A DNA stretch of 64,000 nt from Muraenolepis orangiensis (lineage: Eukaryota > Chordata > Actinopteri > Gadiformes > Muraenolepididae): positions 2,681,876 to 2,745,875 of the forward strand of contig CM051006.1 of NCBI GenBank assembly GCA_027704905.1, given 5' to 3'. Within the stretch, counting starts at the first letter, position 1; each line of letters begins with the position of its first letter. Made by a program: the position numbers and the translations under genes. The notes beneath the pieces were generated by a model. That model did no database searches. It saw only the letters and a program-made list of their open reading frames with translations, and was not told the origin of the DNA. Positions 20,885 to 32,515 of the stretch are shown here, in pieces.

Positions 20885-21795
20885 GTGAGGATACCCTGCC
20901 CGGAGGAAGCCCGGGGCCCCTTTCCGGAGCCAGGCCTGGAAAGAGGGCCCGTCAACGAGCACCTGGTGGCCGGGTTAGCCACGGAGCCCGGTCGGGCATT
21001 GCCCAAAAAACCAACGTGGCCACTTCTCGGACCCACCACCTACGGGAAGAACCGCTGGGGTCGGGTGCACTGCCAGTTAGGAGGCAGTGAAGGCAGGGGG
21101 CATCGACGGACCAAACCCAGCCAACAGAGACTGGCTTTGGGGACGTGGAATGTCACCTCTCTGGGGGGGATGGAGCCTGAGCTTGTGCGGGAGGTGGAGT
21201 GCTACCAATTAGATCTGGTGGGGCTTACCTCTACGCACAGCACTGGCTCTGGAACTAAACTCCTGGATAGGGGTTGGACTCTTTCCATCTCTGGAGTTGC
21301 TCAGGGTGGGAGGCGCCGGGCGGGTGTGGGGATACTCACAAGTCCCCGGCTGAGTGCCGCTTTGTTGGAGTTTACCCCGGTGGACGAGAGGGTCGCCTCC
21401 CTACGCCTTAGGGTCATGGGAGGGAAAACTCTGACTTTTGTTTGTGCCTATGCACCAAACAACAGTTATATCCCGCCTTTTTGCACACCCTGGATGGAGT
21501 CCTGCATGGGGCTCCTGAAGGGGACTCTATAGTACTCCTGGGAGACTTCAACGCACACGTGGGTAATGATGGGGAAACTTGGAGGGGCATGTTGGGGATG
21601 AACGGCCTACCTGATCTGAACCGGAGCGGAGTTTTGTTATTGGATTTCTGTGCTAGTCATGGATTGGCCATAACAAACACCATGTTCAAACATAAGGATG
21701 CTCATATGTGTACATGGTACCAGAGTACCTTAGGCCGAAGGTCAATGATTGATTTTGTTATCGTGTCATCTGGCCTGAGGCTAAATATAAATTAT
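20885..21795 (+). pseudogene. Rex3-like endonuclease region (inverted segment)
   Basis: Two overlapping frames give the AP-endonuclease: LALGTWNVTSLGGMEPELV and REVECYQLDLVGL (21121-21225), VAQGGRRRAGVGIL and LTFVCAYAPNNSY (frame 20885-21532), then SIVLLGDFNAHVGNDGETW and GRRSMIDFVIVSSGL (frame 21442-21807). The GDFN motif is present. The SDHH motif expected next is not here; it appears as LTDHH on the minus-strand part at about 20825, so the inverted piece ends about 20 codons before the point where the RT part begins. Confidence 0.85.
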
Positions 21796-22625
21796 GTGAT
21801 ATCATAAAGGTGACTTTTTCCTATTTAGATTTTCCTTTGCAGTTATGTATTAATTACAGACCATGTTTTATATCAATTCTATAAAAGTGTGGGTAAGCAG
21901 AGGATATGTCTGAGAGTGTCTTTATGTGGGTGCATGGAGGTGGGGGGCCCTTCAGAAAAAGTTCTGGAACCCCTGTGTTAACACATCCTATAAAGTCTCC
22001 TGGTGGGTCTCCTATCAAGTCCTCACACTAACCAGCAGCACGCTGGCAGGAGGCTCAAAATGGTGCCCATTTCCTCCAGCAGCACAAAAGACATTTTGTG
22101 TGTTTTGTCAACAGCAGAGGAGAGAAAGTCTTAACAGCCGCAACAATTTCTCTCACAAACACTTTCAAGCCACATTGCTTTTTAAGTTTGACTGAAAATG
22201 CAGTGGAGATGGTTGAATTAGATAAAGTCTTCTTTGTGAATGCTGTGCTTTTAGCCGTCCTCTGGAAGCACATCCGTGTGAATAATAAAACACAAATTGT
22301 TTTTCTTGTGAGTCGAACCTGACTTTACTTTGGTGAGACAATGGAAAGTCAAGCAGACCTCCTTTAAAGAACACTGGTGTGTGGGATGTCAAACCCACAA
22401 CCTCACAGTTTGGCCAGAAAACGTTTCTGGCAGAAATGCATTCTTTACATTTCATTAAAGTTTGTCTGGCGAAAATATTCTTTATTACATTTTTCAAGGG
22501 AAACAAAGCAATGCAATGAATAATCTCTGTGAGGTCGTCTCCATCACAAAGGATCAACACATCCATCACTAAGGTCCTTGGTTTATATGTTACATATATA
22601 ACACCAAGAAAGAGCCACCAAGAAA
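21796..22625. other. Unannotated stretch
   Basis: No gene or known repeat recognised. Minus frame 22165-22701 (178 codons) shows no domain or codon pattern that I trust. Confidence 0.4.
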
Positions 22626-22629
22626 GACG

Positions 22630-23405
22630 TTGCAAAGAACACACAGACCAACATGCTTCTAAACACGTTAAGAACACACACACGAACATGCTTATAAACA
22701 CGTTAAGAACACACAGACGAACATGCTTATAACACCTTAGAACACACAGACGAACATGCTTATAAACACGTTAAGAACACACAGACGAACATGCTTATAA
22801 ACACCTTAAGAACACACAGACGAACATGCTTATAAACACGTTAAGAACACACAGACGAACATGCTTATAAACACCTTAAGAACACACAGACGAACATGCT
22901 TATAACACGTTAGAACACACAGACGAACATGCTTATAAACACGTTAAGAACACACAGACGAACATGCTTATAAACACGCTAAGAACACACAGACGAACAT
23001 GCTTATAAACACGTTAAGAACACACAGACGAACATGCTTATAAACACGTTAAGAACACACAGACGAACATGCTTATAAACACGCTAAGAACACACAGACG
23101 AACATGCTTATAAACACGTTAAGAACACACAGACGAACATGCTTATAAACACGTTAAGAACACACAGACGAACATGCTTATAAACACGTTAAGAACACAC
23201 AGACGAACATGCTTATAAACATGTTAAGAACACACAGACAAACATGCTTATAAACACGCTAAGAACACACAGACGAACATGCTTATAAACACCTTAAGAA
23301 CACACAGACGAACATGCTTATAAACACCTTAAGAACACACAGACGAACATGCTTATAAACACGCTAAGAACACACAGACGAACATGCTTATAAACACCTT
23401 AAGTT
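22630..23405. repeat. 35-bp minisatellite (about 22 units)
   Basis: Units GAACACACAGACGAACATGC plus TTATAAACACGTTAA. The period of 35 was checked between 23051 and 23086. Variants at GTTAA/CTTAA/GCTAA and occasional one-base losses are interspersed. Not CRISPR: there are no unique spacers. Confidence 0.96.
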
Positions 23406-23460
23406 AACACAGAGGAAGAAACATTTAAAAACACATAAAGAACACAGAGAGCAACTGGTT

Positions 23461-23930
23461 AAGAACACTCAGAGGAGCGTGTTTAGAACCCTCAGAGGAG
23501 CGTGTTTAGAACCCTCAGAGGAGCGTGTTTAGAACACTCAGAGGAGCGTGTTTAGAACACAGAGGAGCGTGTTTAGAACCCTCAGAGGAGCGTGTTTAGA
23601 ACACAGAGGAGCGTGTTTAGAACACTCAGAGGAGCGTGTTTAGAACACAGAGGAGCGTGTTTAGAACCCTCAGAGGAGCGTGTTTAGAACACAGAGGAGC
23701 GTGTTTAGAACACTCAGAGGAGCGTGTTTAGAACACTCAGAGGAGCGTGTTTAGAACACTCAGAGGAGCGTGTTTAGAACACTCAGAGGAGCGTGTTTAG
23801 AACACTCAGAGGAGCGTGTTTAGAACCCTCAGAGGAGCGTGTTTAGAACACTCAGAGGAGCGTGTTTAGAACACTCAGAGGAGCGTGTTTAGAACACTCA
23901 GAGGAGCGTGTTTAGAACACTCAGAGGAGA
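23461..23930. repeat. 23/21-bp minisatellite (about 20 units)
   Basis: Units GAACACTCAGAGGAGCGTG plus TTTA, with a 21-bp variant lacking TC and a variant GAACCCTC. Separated from the 35-bp array by only about 55 bp of transitional sequence sharing AAGAACAC. Confidence 0.95.
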
Positions 23931-24545
23931 GTAAAGCCCCCCCTCCCCTCCCCTCTCAGGCGAGGAGCCGTTTCTCATCTCCTCGCCGTCGGCGCCGGGC
24001 GGCTGGGCGTTCCCACATTAGTGTAATTCGGGTTCTTACGAGAGGTCATTCCTCTTGGTCCGTCACAGGGAGGAAGTGTGGTGGAGACTCGGAGGAGCAG
24101 AAGACAAATCACCTTTATTGTTTCCCCTCATCTATCAGCGCCGCTGAAGGACCTCCACCGCGCCACCATTTTGGTAAATGCGCTCCACAGTAATTCAAGT
24201 TGGGTGTAATTTACAGTTTTGTATCAGCAGGAAAAAACCCTGAAACCCCAAATCCTACTCAATACAAACACACGCACAAAACCAAGGACCTACAAGGACC
24301 TACTTAGTGTGTGTGTGCACAAACACACACACACACACACACGCACACACACACACACACACAAAACATCATGTGGAAACATACTGAGAGTGCGATTAGT
24401 CTTCTGTTCTTTGCTGGCCAGCGAGGAGCTTAGCGGCTTCATGGAGAGTTCATCATGTTTATTAACTCCGCCAGGCTTAATATTCAACTTCAGAATCATA
24501 TCTCGGTCCCCCGGGACAGCCGCTATGCGAGGCTGACATGATGCG
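23931..24545. other. Unannotated stretch with (CA)n at 24322-24363
   Basis: No coding region recognised. The CA tract carries a CG interruption at about 24342. Confidence 0.5.
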
Positions 24546-24566
24546 AGATGCTGTGGGGCAGGATTC

Positions 24567-24815
24567 ATTTCCTCCCCCGCCTCTTCCTCGTCTTCCTCAT
24601 CCTCCTCTTCCTCCTTCTCCTCCTCCACCTCCTGCTCCACCTCCTCTTCCTCCTCCTCCTCCTTTCTGTTCTCCTCTTCTTCCTCTCCCTCCTCCTGCTC
24701 TTTGCTTTCATCCTCCTCCACTTGCTCCTCCTACTCCTCCTCCTCCTCTTCCTCTTCTCCCGCCCGCCCCTCCTCTTCCTCTCCCACCTCCTCCTCCTCT
24801 TCCTCATCTCTGTCT
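24567..24815. repeat. CTC/TTCC-rich polypyrimidine tract
   Basis: Almost pure pyrimidine on the plus strand for about 250 bp, degenerate CTC/CTT triplets. The acidic poly-Glu, Pro-rich and Leu-rich frames are artefacts of this composition. Confidence 0.93.
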
Positions 24816-25354
24816 CCATGGCCAGGGAGGCGAGGCATTCCACGCGTTTGCACATCCCTAATTCACGATGGCACCCTGGGTTGAAGGCTACGGTGAGTTA
24901 CCGTGTGTGAGAGCAGCTGCTCTCCATCTCTGGGCCGGGGGATACAGTGATATTTATTTAAGGGAACATCTGCCTGGCTTATGCTCCTTCTTTTTTTGTT
25001 CGCGTTGGTAGTGCTTCACGTGCGTAGCGCCTTTCCCCCGAATCGTCAACCTAATTGGATCCACTCATTTGCACGCCGTAGTGTCTATTATGGAAGAACC
25101 GTGAGAGTAACTCACCACAAACGTAACGGAGATGGGAAACAGTTAGCGGTGGCGCCAATAGAGGACACTGGAGGACTTGGATATTAAAACAAGCAGGAGC
25201 ACAGAGACCAGACTCAGAGATAACACTCACACACATTGGAGGAAAACACAACTGGAGGATGAATGCTTTGATGAATTCAGTTGGAGAAAGAAGAAAGGAG
25301 TCCAGACAGGAAGCAGAAGAACAGGACAGGAAGAGAATACAAAGGGAACATCCA
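24816..25354. other. Unannotated stretch
   Basis: No gene or repeat recognised; looks single-copy. Confidence 0.45.
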
Positions 25355-26195
25355 AAACAATACTTAGCCACTTACAGTGAATTCAGATGCATTTAGGGGT
25401 TAGAGGTAATTAAGGATCAGGTAGGGGTAAGAGGTCATTAAGGAGCAGGTAGGGGTTAGGGGTCATTAAGGAGCAGGTAGGGGTTAGGGGTCATTAAGGA
25501 GCAGGTAGGGATTAGAGGTCATTAAGGAGCATGTAGGGGTTAGAGGTCATTAAGGAGAAGGTAAGGGTTAGGGTTCATTAAGGAGCAGGTAGGGGTTAGA
25601 GTATATTAAGGAGCATGTAAGGGTTACAGGTTATTAAGGAGCAAGAAGGGTTAGAGGTCATTAAGGAGCAGGAAGGGGTTAGGGGTCATTAAGGAGCAGG
25701 TAGGGGTTAGAGGTCATTAAGGAGAAGGTTAGGGTTCATCAAGGAGCAGGTAGGGGTTAGAGTATATTAAGGAGCAGGTAGGGGTTAGGGGTCATTAAGG
25801 AGCATGTAGGGGTTAGAGGTCATTAAGGAGAAGGTAAGGGTTAGGGTTCATTAAGGAGCAGGTAGGGGTTAGAGTATATTAAGGAGCATGTAAGGGTTAC
25901 AGGTTATTAAGGAGCAAGAAGGGTTAGAGGTCATTAAGGAGCAGGAAGGGGTTAGGGGTCATTAAGGAGCAGGTAGGGGTTAGAGGTCATTAAGGAGAAG
26001 GTTAGGGTTCATCAAGGAGCAGGTAGGGGTTAGAGTATATTAAGGAGCAGGTAGGGGTTAGGGGTCATTAAGGAGCAGGTAGGGGTTAGAGGTCATTAAG
26101 GAGCAGGTTGGGGCTTAACAGACTAAAGACATTGAGGATCTAACCCAGTACATTTGGACAGGAAGTCCAACACCCTAACTAACACCATGACTACC
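25355..26195 (+). repeat. Dispersed L2/SINE-tail-like repeat with 28-bp minisatellite, copy 2
   Basis: Left flank CAGTGAATTCAGATGCATTTAG and right flank ending CACCCTAACTAACACCATGA match the outline of the repeat at 1430-1935. The array (25390-26112) has about 26 units of the same 28-bp sequence. Inside it, 25520-25792 and 25793-26065 appear to be identical 273-bp blocks: the same succession of variants (GCATGTAGGGG, GAAGGTAAGGG, TAGAGTATATT, CAAGAAGGG, GGTTCATCAAGG) recurs in order. That is a higher-order duplication. Confidence 0.9.
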
Positions 26196-26275
26196 CAGGG
26201 ACAAAATCCCATACACAAGTTTAGTTAATAAATAAGCACAACTTAACCCCAATGGCTGCTGGTTGGCAAGCGGAG

Positions 26276-26462
26276 CAGACAGAGGAGGAGAGAACAGCCT
26301 GGGGGAGGAGGGGAGGAGAGAACAGCCTGGGGGAGGAGGGGAGGAGGGGAGGAGAGAACAGCCTGGGGGAGGAGGGGAGGAGGGGAGGAGGGAGGAGGGA
26401 GAGGGAGGAGGGTGAGGAGGGGAGGAGAGAACAGCCTGGGTGAGGAGGGGAGGAGAGGAGGT
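26276..26462. repeat. GGGGAGGAGAGAACAGCCTG minisatellite
   Basis: Purine-rich imperfect units of about 32-46 bp carrying AGAACAGCCTGGG four times, padded by variable numbers of GAGGAGGG. Confidence 0.88.
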
Positions 26463-26968
<506 letters not shown>

Positions 26969-26999
26969 CGTAGAGGCAAAGCCTAGGGGGTGAAACTTT

Positions 27000-28140
27000 A
27001 TTTTACAATCAAGAACAGAAGTACTCAAATTTTTTGAAGGGCCTCTCTCTTTCTGTGTCATAAAGAGAGGAGCAGCGGTCTCATTACATAACTTTACAGT
27101 CATTAAGTAGTCACTTTTGTCCAAATTTACTTACAACAGTGCGTTCAACAAAGGAAGTTAAGAGAACAACTTGTCACCAGAAGTCAAGAGTGCATTTCAT
27201 TCATAACAAGTCTCCAATAACTGAACCAGTGCTCAGGTAAAAGTACACTAAGTTGGCAAACAATAGAACAATATCTCACAAACTAACAAGCAAACAATCT
27301 ACTCAGTATGACGCTAGTACGCTAGTAAAGCCAGTAAAAATTGATAAGAGGACACGCTAGGAGGAAGGATCCCGGTAGTATCTTCTGGAAAGGTGAGTTT
27401 TCAGCCTGTCGTGGAAGATGGGCAGTGATTCTGCAGTCATGACATCTGTGGAGACTTCATTCCTCCTCTTTGGGGCCAGGACAGTGTAGAGCCGGGAGTA
27501 GATCGGCCGCAAGAGCCGCTAAGCGACGAGTGAAGTGGATGGGCTGTGATGTAGGGATTGACCATTGCCTGGAGGTAGGAAAAATCTGTTTATTTCACTT
27601 TGCTGTAGACTTGCACCAGTCTTGTTCTGGATGCAGCAGCTACAAGGAGCCAGTGTAGAGACCAGAGAAGGGTGGATGTGTGCGAGAACTTTGGTCTCTT
27701 CGGTTGGTTGAACACCAGACAAGCTGCAGCTTTCTGAATGAGCTCCAGGGGCCTGATGGCAGATGCCAGGACGCCAGCAAGGAGGGAGTTGCGGTAGTCC
27801 AGACATGAGATGACAAGAGCCTGGATAAGCACCTGCACAGCCTCTTCAGTGAGAAAAGTCTGAATCCTTATGATGTTGTAGAGCAGAAATCTGCAGGAGC
27901 GTGTCACCGATGCAGTGTTTGCTGAGAACGACAATTAGTTGTCCAGGGTCACACCCAGATTCCTCGCAGTCCGAGTAGGTGTCACCACAGCATCATCAAC
28001 GGTGCCGGCATCCCTTTGCCGGGAAGAACACTAGCTCATTCTTTTCCAGTTTGAGCTTTAGGTGGTGCATCGTCCACTCAGAGATGTCTGCTACTCCAAG
28101 ATGTCTGCCAGGCACGAAGCAATGCGTGTTTCCACTTGTG
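27000..28140 (-). mobile_element. L2-clade LINE 3' fragment (second L2 family)
   Basis: Minus-strand RT C-terminal part. Frame 27590-27934 reads SCRFLLYNIIRIQTFLTEEA, VQVLIQALVISCLDYRNSLL, IRPLELIQKAAACLVFNQPK and LHWLLVAAASRTRL, the L2-type thumb/C-terminal signature. Upstream on minus (27935-28140), codons for LEKNELVFFPAKGC and TRTARNLGVTLDN continue the homology in another frame. Downstream (27000-27580) is the C-terminal and 3' region with CTTACAACAGTGCGTTCAAC-like tail sequence. RT catalytic core absent; dead. It differs from the 14-18 kb copy, which reads HWLPISSRTEF. Confidence 0.8.
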
Positions 28141-28384
28141 TGTCAGAGGGGCGCGGAGGAGGAGGAAGAGCTACATCATGCCCCTAGCTGTGATCACCAT
28201 CCCCAGGAGGAGGACCGCAGTTTGCACATCCTGCTTCAATCTCCCCCCAACTACCCACCTAACCTCCTTGCCTCTCCTCCTCTCCCCCTCCCCTCTCCTG
28301 ACCTTCCTCACTTCCCCACCCCTCCTTACTTCTTCTCATCTCCCCCAACAACTATCCCCTCGTGCTCCATTCACTATTCACTAG
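28141..28384. other. Pyrimidine-rich unannotated stretch
   Basis: CTCC/CCCC-rich lead-in to the array; no gene. Confidence 0.5.
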
Positions 28385-28395
28385 CCCTTACTGTT

Positions 28396-28585
28396 CTCTC
28401 CACCCCTCCCCTCCTTCTCTCCCCACCCCTCCCCTCCTTCTCTCCCCACCCCTCACCTCCCCTCCTTCTCTCCCCACCCCTCCCTCCTTCTCTCCCCACC
28501 CCTCCCCTCCTTCTCTCCCCACCCCTCCCCTCCTTCTCTCCCCACCCCTCCCCTCCTTCTCTCCCCACCCCTCCCCTCCCCTCCT
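28396..28585. repeat. 23-bp CTCCCCACCCCTCCCCTCCT minisatellite
   Basis: About eight units, period 23 checked at 28400 and 28423. Minus strand is G-rich (GGGGAGGGGTGGGG), with G-quadruplex potential. Confidence 0.93.
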
Positions 28586-28920
28586 GCTTCCCTCACCTCC
28601 TCCAGCTCCCTGTGTCTGTCCTGTCTGACACCCTCTACGTCTACCATCACCACCACTACCACCTCCTCCTGATCCTCCTCCCCCCTTCTCGGTAATAACC
28701 CTTTGACCTATGATCTTTCTGACCTTTTCCACATTGAAGGTGGTCTTTGTCAGCCAGTGACCCCGATATGTGTGTGTGTGTCTTAACCCCCCCCCCCCCA
28801 CCAGTGTGTGCGCTAACATCACCCATCTGCTGGTCCAGTGGGAGCATCCAGACAGACAGAGAGGCCAGATGGGGACAAAGTGATCATGTACGCTACTGGC
28901 CCCCGGGTTCTGGAGCTTTA

Positions 28921-28960
<40 letters not shown>

Positions 28961-28976
28961 GGTGGGAACCAAACTG
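28586..28976. other. Unannotated stretch with poly-C and (GT)n
   Basis: Contains a C10 run at 28789-28799 and GT repeats at 28926-28958. No gene. Confidence 0.6.
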
Positions 28977-31070
28977 TCAGTTTTTTGTTATTTATTCTTT
29001 TTATCGCGACTATCTTTGTTCATAAAGTTAGCAGCACGTTCATTTATGACTTTTGCACACTTCTGGAGATCAGATGAATAGTCGCTCGCCGCCTACCGGA
29101 GTTTTTTCATTGTTTCGACTCGGACGTCCCGCCCGAAGTCACAGCTGGATTTTCTCCGACCATCTTGGGCACGATTACACGCAAAAGCAGCTATCGAGCC
29201 GACGGGATTTTCCGTCCACCGGGCGGACAGAATAAAGTCTTTCTGGTAAAGATCGTGGAGGGGGGGGGTATGTCTCATGATAAACAGATCTTGGTGCAAC
29301 CAAAGTCATGTGCATCCCCTCAAGTCTTTCTGTTCCCCGGACCTGGAGTACCTGATGCTTATGTGCCGTCCATTCTGGCTACCTCGGGAGTTTACAGCGG
29401 TAACTGTGACCGCTGTTTACATTCCCCCACAAGCCAACACGGACACAGCACTGAAGGAACTGTACGGGGCTATCAGCGAACAGGAGTCGGCACACCCTGA
29501 GGCTGCTCTCATCGTGGCGGGGACTTCAACAAGGCGAACCTGAAGAAGGTTCTCCCGAAGTTCTACAAACACATAACGAGCAACACACGGGGTGAGCGGA
29601 TCCTCAACCACTGCTACACTCCCTTCCGTGATGGGTACAAGGCCCTCCTCCACCCACCATTCGGCAAATCAGACCACTGCTCTATCCAGCTACTCCCCGC
29701 CTATAGGCAGAGACTGAAGCAGCAACCGATCGCTGTGAGGGAGGTCAAATGCTGGTCGGACCAATCACTGCAGGATTGTTTTGATCGCGCTGACTGGCAC
29801 ATGTTACCTCGGACAATAATATCAACGAGTATGCATCCTCGGTCACCGGGTTCATCAAGACGTTCATCACGTTCTTCCGACCAAGTCGGTTCGGATATAT
29901 CCCAACCAGAAACCGTGGATTAACGGCGATGGTCGCGCTGCCCTATACGCGCGTAATGCCGCCTTTGGCTGCGGGAATATGGAGGAATATACGAGAGGCC
30001 GTTACGACCTCCGTAAGACCATCGTCACTACCAAGCCACTACTACTGAACCTCAACACGGGAGCCCCCCAGGGATGCGTGCTGAGCCCTCTCCTCTACTC
30101 CCTCTACACCCACGACTGCATGGCTATCCACAGCTCCAACGTAATCGTCGAGTTTGCTGACGACACGACAGTGATGGGCCTGATCGCCAGCGACGACGAG
30201 ACAGCCTACGGGGAGGAGGTTGGATCGCTGGAGCAGTGGTGCCAGGAGAACAGCCTCGCCCTCAACGTCAAGAAGGCCAAGGAGCTGATTGTGGACTACA
30301 GGAAGCAGAGAGGACTTCACGGCCCTATCTCCATCGACGGTGTTGCAGTAGAGAGGGTGAGCAGCTTCAAGTTCCTCGGTGTGCACATCTCCGAGGACCT
30401 CACATGGTCCACGCACACCACACACGTGGTGAAAAGTGCCCAACAACGCCTGTATTTCCTCTGGCGTCTGAGGAAATTCAGCATGGGCCCCCGCATCCTG
30501 AGAACATTCTACACCGGGACAATCGAGAGTGTTCTTACAGGATATATCACTGCCTGGTACGGGAACTGCACCACACTCGAGCGCAGAGCGCTTCAAAGGG
30601 TGGTGCGGACGGCCCAGTATATCGTTGAAGGTGAGCTCCCCTCCCTCCTGGATATATCCAACCAGCGGTGCGTGGCCAAGGCCAAACGCATCATAAAAGA
30701 CATTGCCCACCCCAGCCACGAACTGTATTCACTTTTACGGTCAGGCAGGCGATACCGCAGTATCAAGTCCCGCACAAATTGGCTTAGAGATAGCTTCCAC
30801 AGTCAGGCAATCAGTCTGCTGAACAAGGGCGTATAGCATATAACAATGTATGTTTTATTACATTGACTTATATATACATATTGCTATTTTTCTATGCCGA
30901 TATATAGCATTTTATAAATTGCATTTTACTTTTATATATTTAACTTCATACAGTTTTGTATGTCCGTCTTTTGCTGTCTGTCGTCGGGTATTGCACATAA
31001 GATTTTCACTCACTGCTTTATACTTGTGTAACTTTGAAGTGACAATAAACTTGACTTGACTTGACTTGAC
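28977..31070 (+). mobile_element. Rex1/Babar-like LINE, family A copy A2
   Basis: Starts at CAGTTTTTTGTTATTTATTC, identical to copy A1 from 5021, so it is 5'-truncated relative to A1. Endonuclease remnants are at 29277-29790 (VYIPPQANTDTALKELYGAI, FGKSDHCSIQLLPAYRQRLK, the SDH motif present). A deletion joins the linker at about 29995 to the RT region LLNLNTGAPQGCVLSPLLYS. The RT C-terminal half is open to 30836; the 3' UTR holds a TTTATACTTGTGTAACTTTG segment and ends in (ACTTG)n at 31050-31072. A second deletion near 29185 removes the endonuclease N-terminus that A1 retains. Confidence 0.88.
29979..30836 (+). pseudogene. Rex1-like RT palm and C-terminal region (285 codons)
   Basis: Uninterrupted frame. 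Residues 1-20 are linker sequence fused by deletion to NTGAPQGCVLSPLLYSLYTH. The catalytic FADDTTVMGL follows with FADD at residues 59-62, then SLALNVKKAKELIVDYRKQR, ERVSSFKFLGVHISEDLTW, RLYFLWRLRKFSMGPRILRT, GYITAWYGNCTTLERRALQR and SHELYSLLRSGRRYRSIKSR. The N-terminal RT blocks (DYRPVALT, FSSAFNT) are absent, so the polymerase fold is incomplete. The open C-terminal end with an intact stop suggests a relatively recent insertion. Confidence 0.85.
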
Positions 31071-31072
31071 TT

Positions 31073-31728
31073 GAATTGTCTCCCAGGTGTTAGAACCAGT
31101 GCCCATCAGGATGAAAGGTGCTGTAGGTGGAGATGGGAGAGTTGTGAAAACAGAGCTGAAAAGAAAAGCTTTGAAAACAATTGGATTACCCCCCAACCAA
31201 TCAGGGAAGAGATAGACGGTTGGTGGTTGGTCATGAATGAGCTGGGACTCCATTAGTGTGTAAAACTTCCACTGAAAACAGTCTTCCTTTTTTGGTTTAG
31301 AAACACATTAAGAAAAACCAGCGTGGCTTAGACTTTCCTCCCCGAGCAAACACACACGTGACAATTTACACATTTAAGAGGAGAAGGCAGAGAGATTTGG
31401 GCCCCTATAGCAAATCCATATGTATAAGCGAGAGCTGGGTGACTTTTGTTTGACTTGAGCCGCCTGCACCGAGCAGTCTATTTAATTTGGGAGCTGGTCG
31501 CTCTCCCTCTCGCTGACAGAATGCTGAATAAGTGAATAAGGGATCTGTATCTTAGCCCAACGTGTGACTGCTGGTGCTAGCGTACACTTTGGAGTAAAAT
31601 ATGATGCGCTGGCCAGAGAAGCTGGCGTGGCGTGTGACAGACTGTAGAAGTGCAAAGGGACAGACATTTATAAATAGCCAACAACAGAGGCAGCGCTTTT
31701 CGGGGTCTTTGGAAAAATTTACACATTA
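31073..31728. other. Unannotated, apparently single-copy stretch
   Basis: No repeat or coding exon recognised. Composition is balanced, and it is one of the few segments that could hold conserved non-coding DNA. Confidence 0.4.
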
Positions 31729-31918
31729 AGTGTTGTGGCCCCTAGGGGGAGATGAGGCTCTCAGGACCCCTTTATAGTGTTTTGGCCCCTAGGGAGATGA
31801 GGCTCTCAGGACCCCTTTATAGTGTTGTGGCCCCTAGGGGGAGATGAGGCTCTCAGGACCCCTTTATAGAGTTGTGGCCCCTAGGGGAGATGAGGCTCTC
31901 AGGACCCATTTATAGTGC
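31729..31918. repeat. 47-bp minisatellite (4 units)
   Basis: Units GTTGTGGCCCCTAGGGGGAG plus ATGAGGCTCTCAGGACCCCTTTATAGT, period checked at 31741 and 31788. Copies differ mainly in the G-run length. Confidence 0.95.
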
Positions 31919-32515
31919 TGTGTCTGCGTTTAATTATCTCAGGAGAGTTTCCTATCATTTAATAATAATTAAATTGTGCTGAAAAATCGGCAACTGATAT
32001 TTGTCCTCACTACAAACGTAAGAATACACACGTTACATCACACACAGTCATAGAATATTGACATATTTTTTTAGCCCTGTTTTTGCTTTGCTGTAAATGC
32101 ATTTACAAAAAATAAAAAATAAGCATTTACAACATAACAGCAATTACAGCAAAGGAAAATACATTTGCTTGGCCTTTTTTCCACGAGATTTGTACCATTC
32201 TAACTTGGGTCGTATATGTTAATGAACCAGTTAGGTTCACCAGTTCTCTAGGGCTGTTGTTGTCTGGTCATGTAGCACCAGTTCTCTAGGGTTGTTCCAA
32301 CTGTAACCATTTATATGTGTGTTGTGCCTTTCTATTGCATAGACAGCCTTATTTTACGAAAAGTTTCTTTAAGTGATTTCCAGAGAATATCTTGTGTGTT
32401 CTTGTTATTAAAGAATCCCCATTCTACCACCAGGAGTTAGCCCTTACAGGTCAGGGCAAAACTGTCACATGACTGCCAAGTGAGTGTCCACCCAGATGTT
32501 TGATGGATAGATGAG
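31919..32515. other. Unannotated stretch
   Basis: AT-rich. CACCAGTTCTCTAGGG occurs twice (about 32239 and 32277). No gene. Confidence 0.45.

Larger units (their letters stand above)
18652..21795 (-). mobile_element. Rex3-like (RTE clade) LINE with inverted 5' part
   Basis: The 3' part (18652-20845) is on the minus strand. It runs from a GATG-type tail (read on plus as CCATCCATCCATC at about 18660) through the C-terminal and RT regions to the pre-RT linker. The 5' part (about 20870-21795), with the 5' leader and endonuclease, is on the plus strand. Rex3 identity is supported by the GATG-repeat tail and by the GGTGACAAAGCGCAGCCCTG segment at about 19540, which matches the recalled conserved block used for Rex3 PCR. 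The head-to-head arrangement is what twin priming produces. Multiple frameshifts indicate a dead copy. Confidence 0.87.

Noticed and set aside
22165..22701. 178-codon minus frame as a membrane protein
   Set aside because: Cys/Leu-rich stretches without a recognisable family; it runs into the start of the 35-bp array.
22630..23930. CRISPR-like array of direct repeats
   Set aside because: Units are contiguous tandem copies without unique spacers, and the surrounding DNA is a vertebrate genome.
25390..26112. Interstitial telomeric repeat because of GGTTAGGG strings
   Set aside because: TTAGGG occurs only as part of the 28-bp unit and is never tandem as a hexamer.
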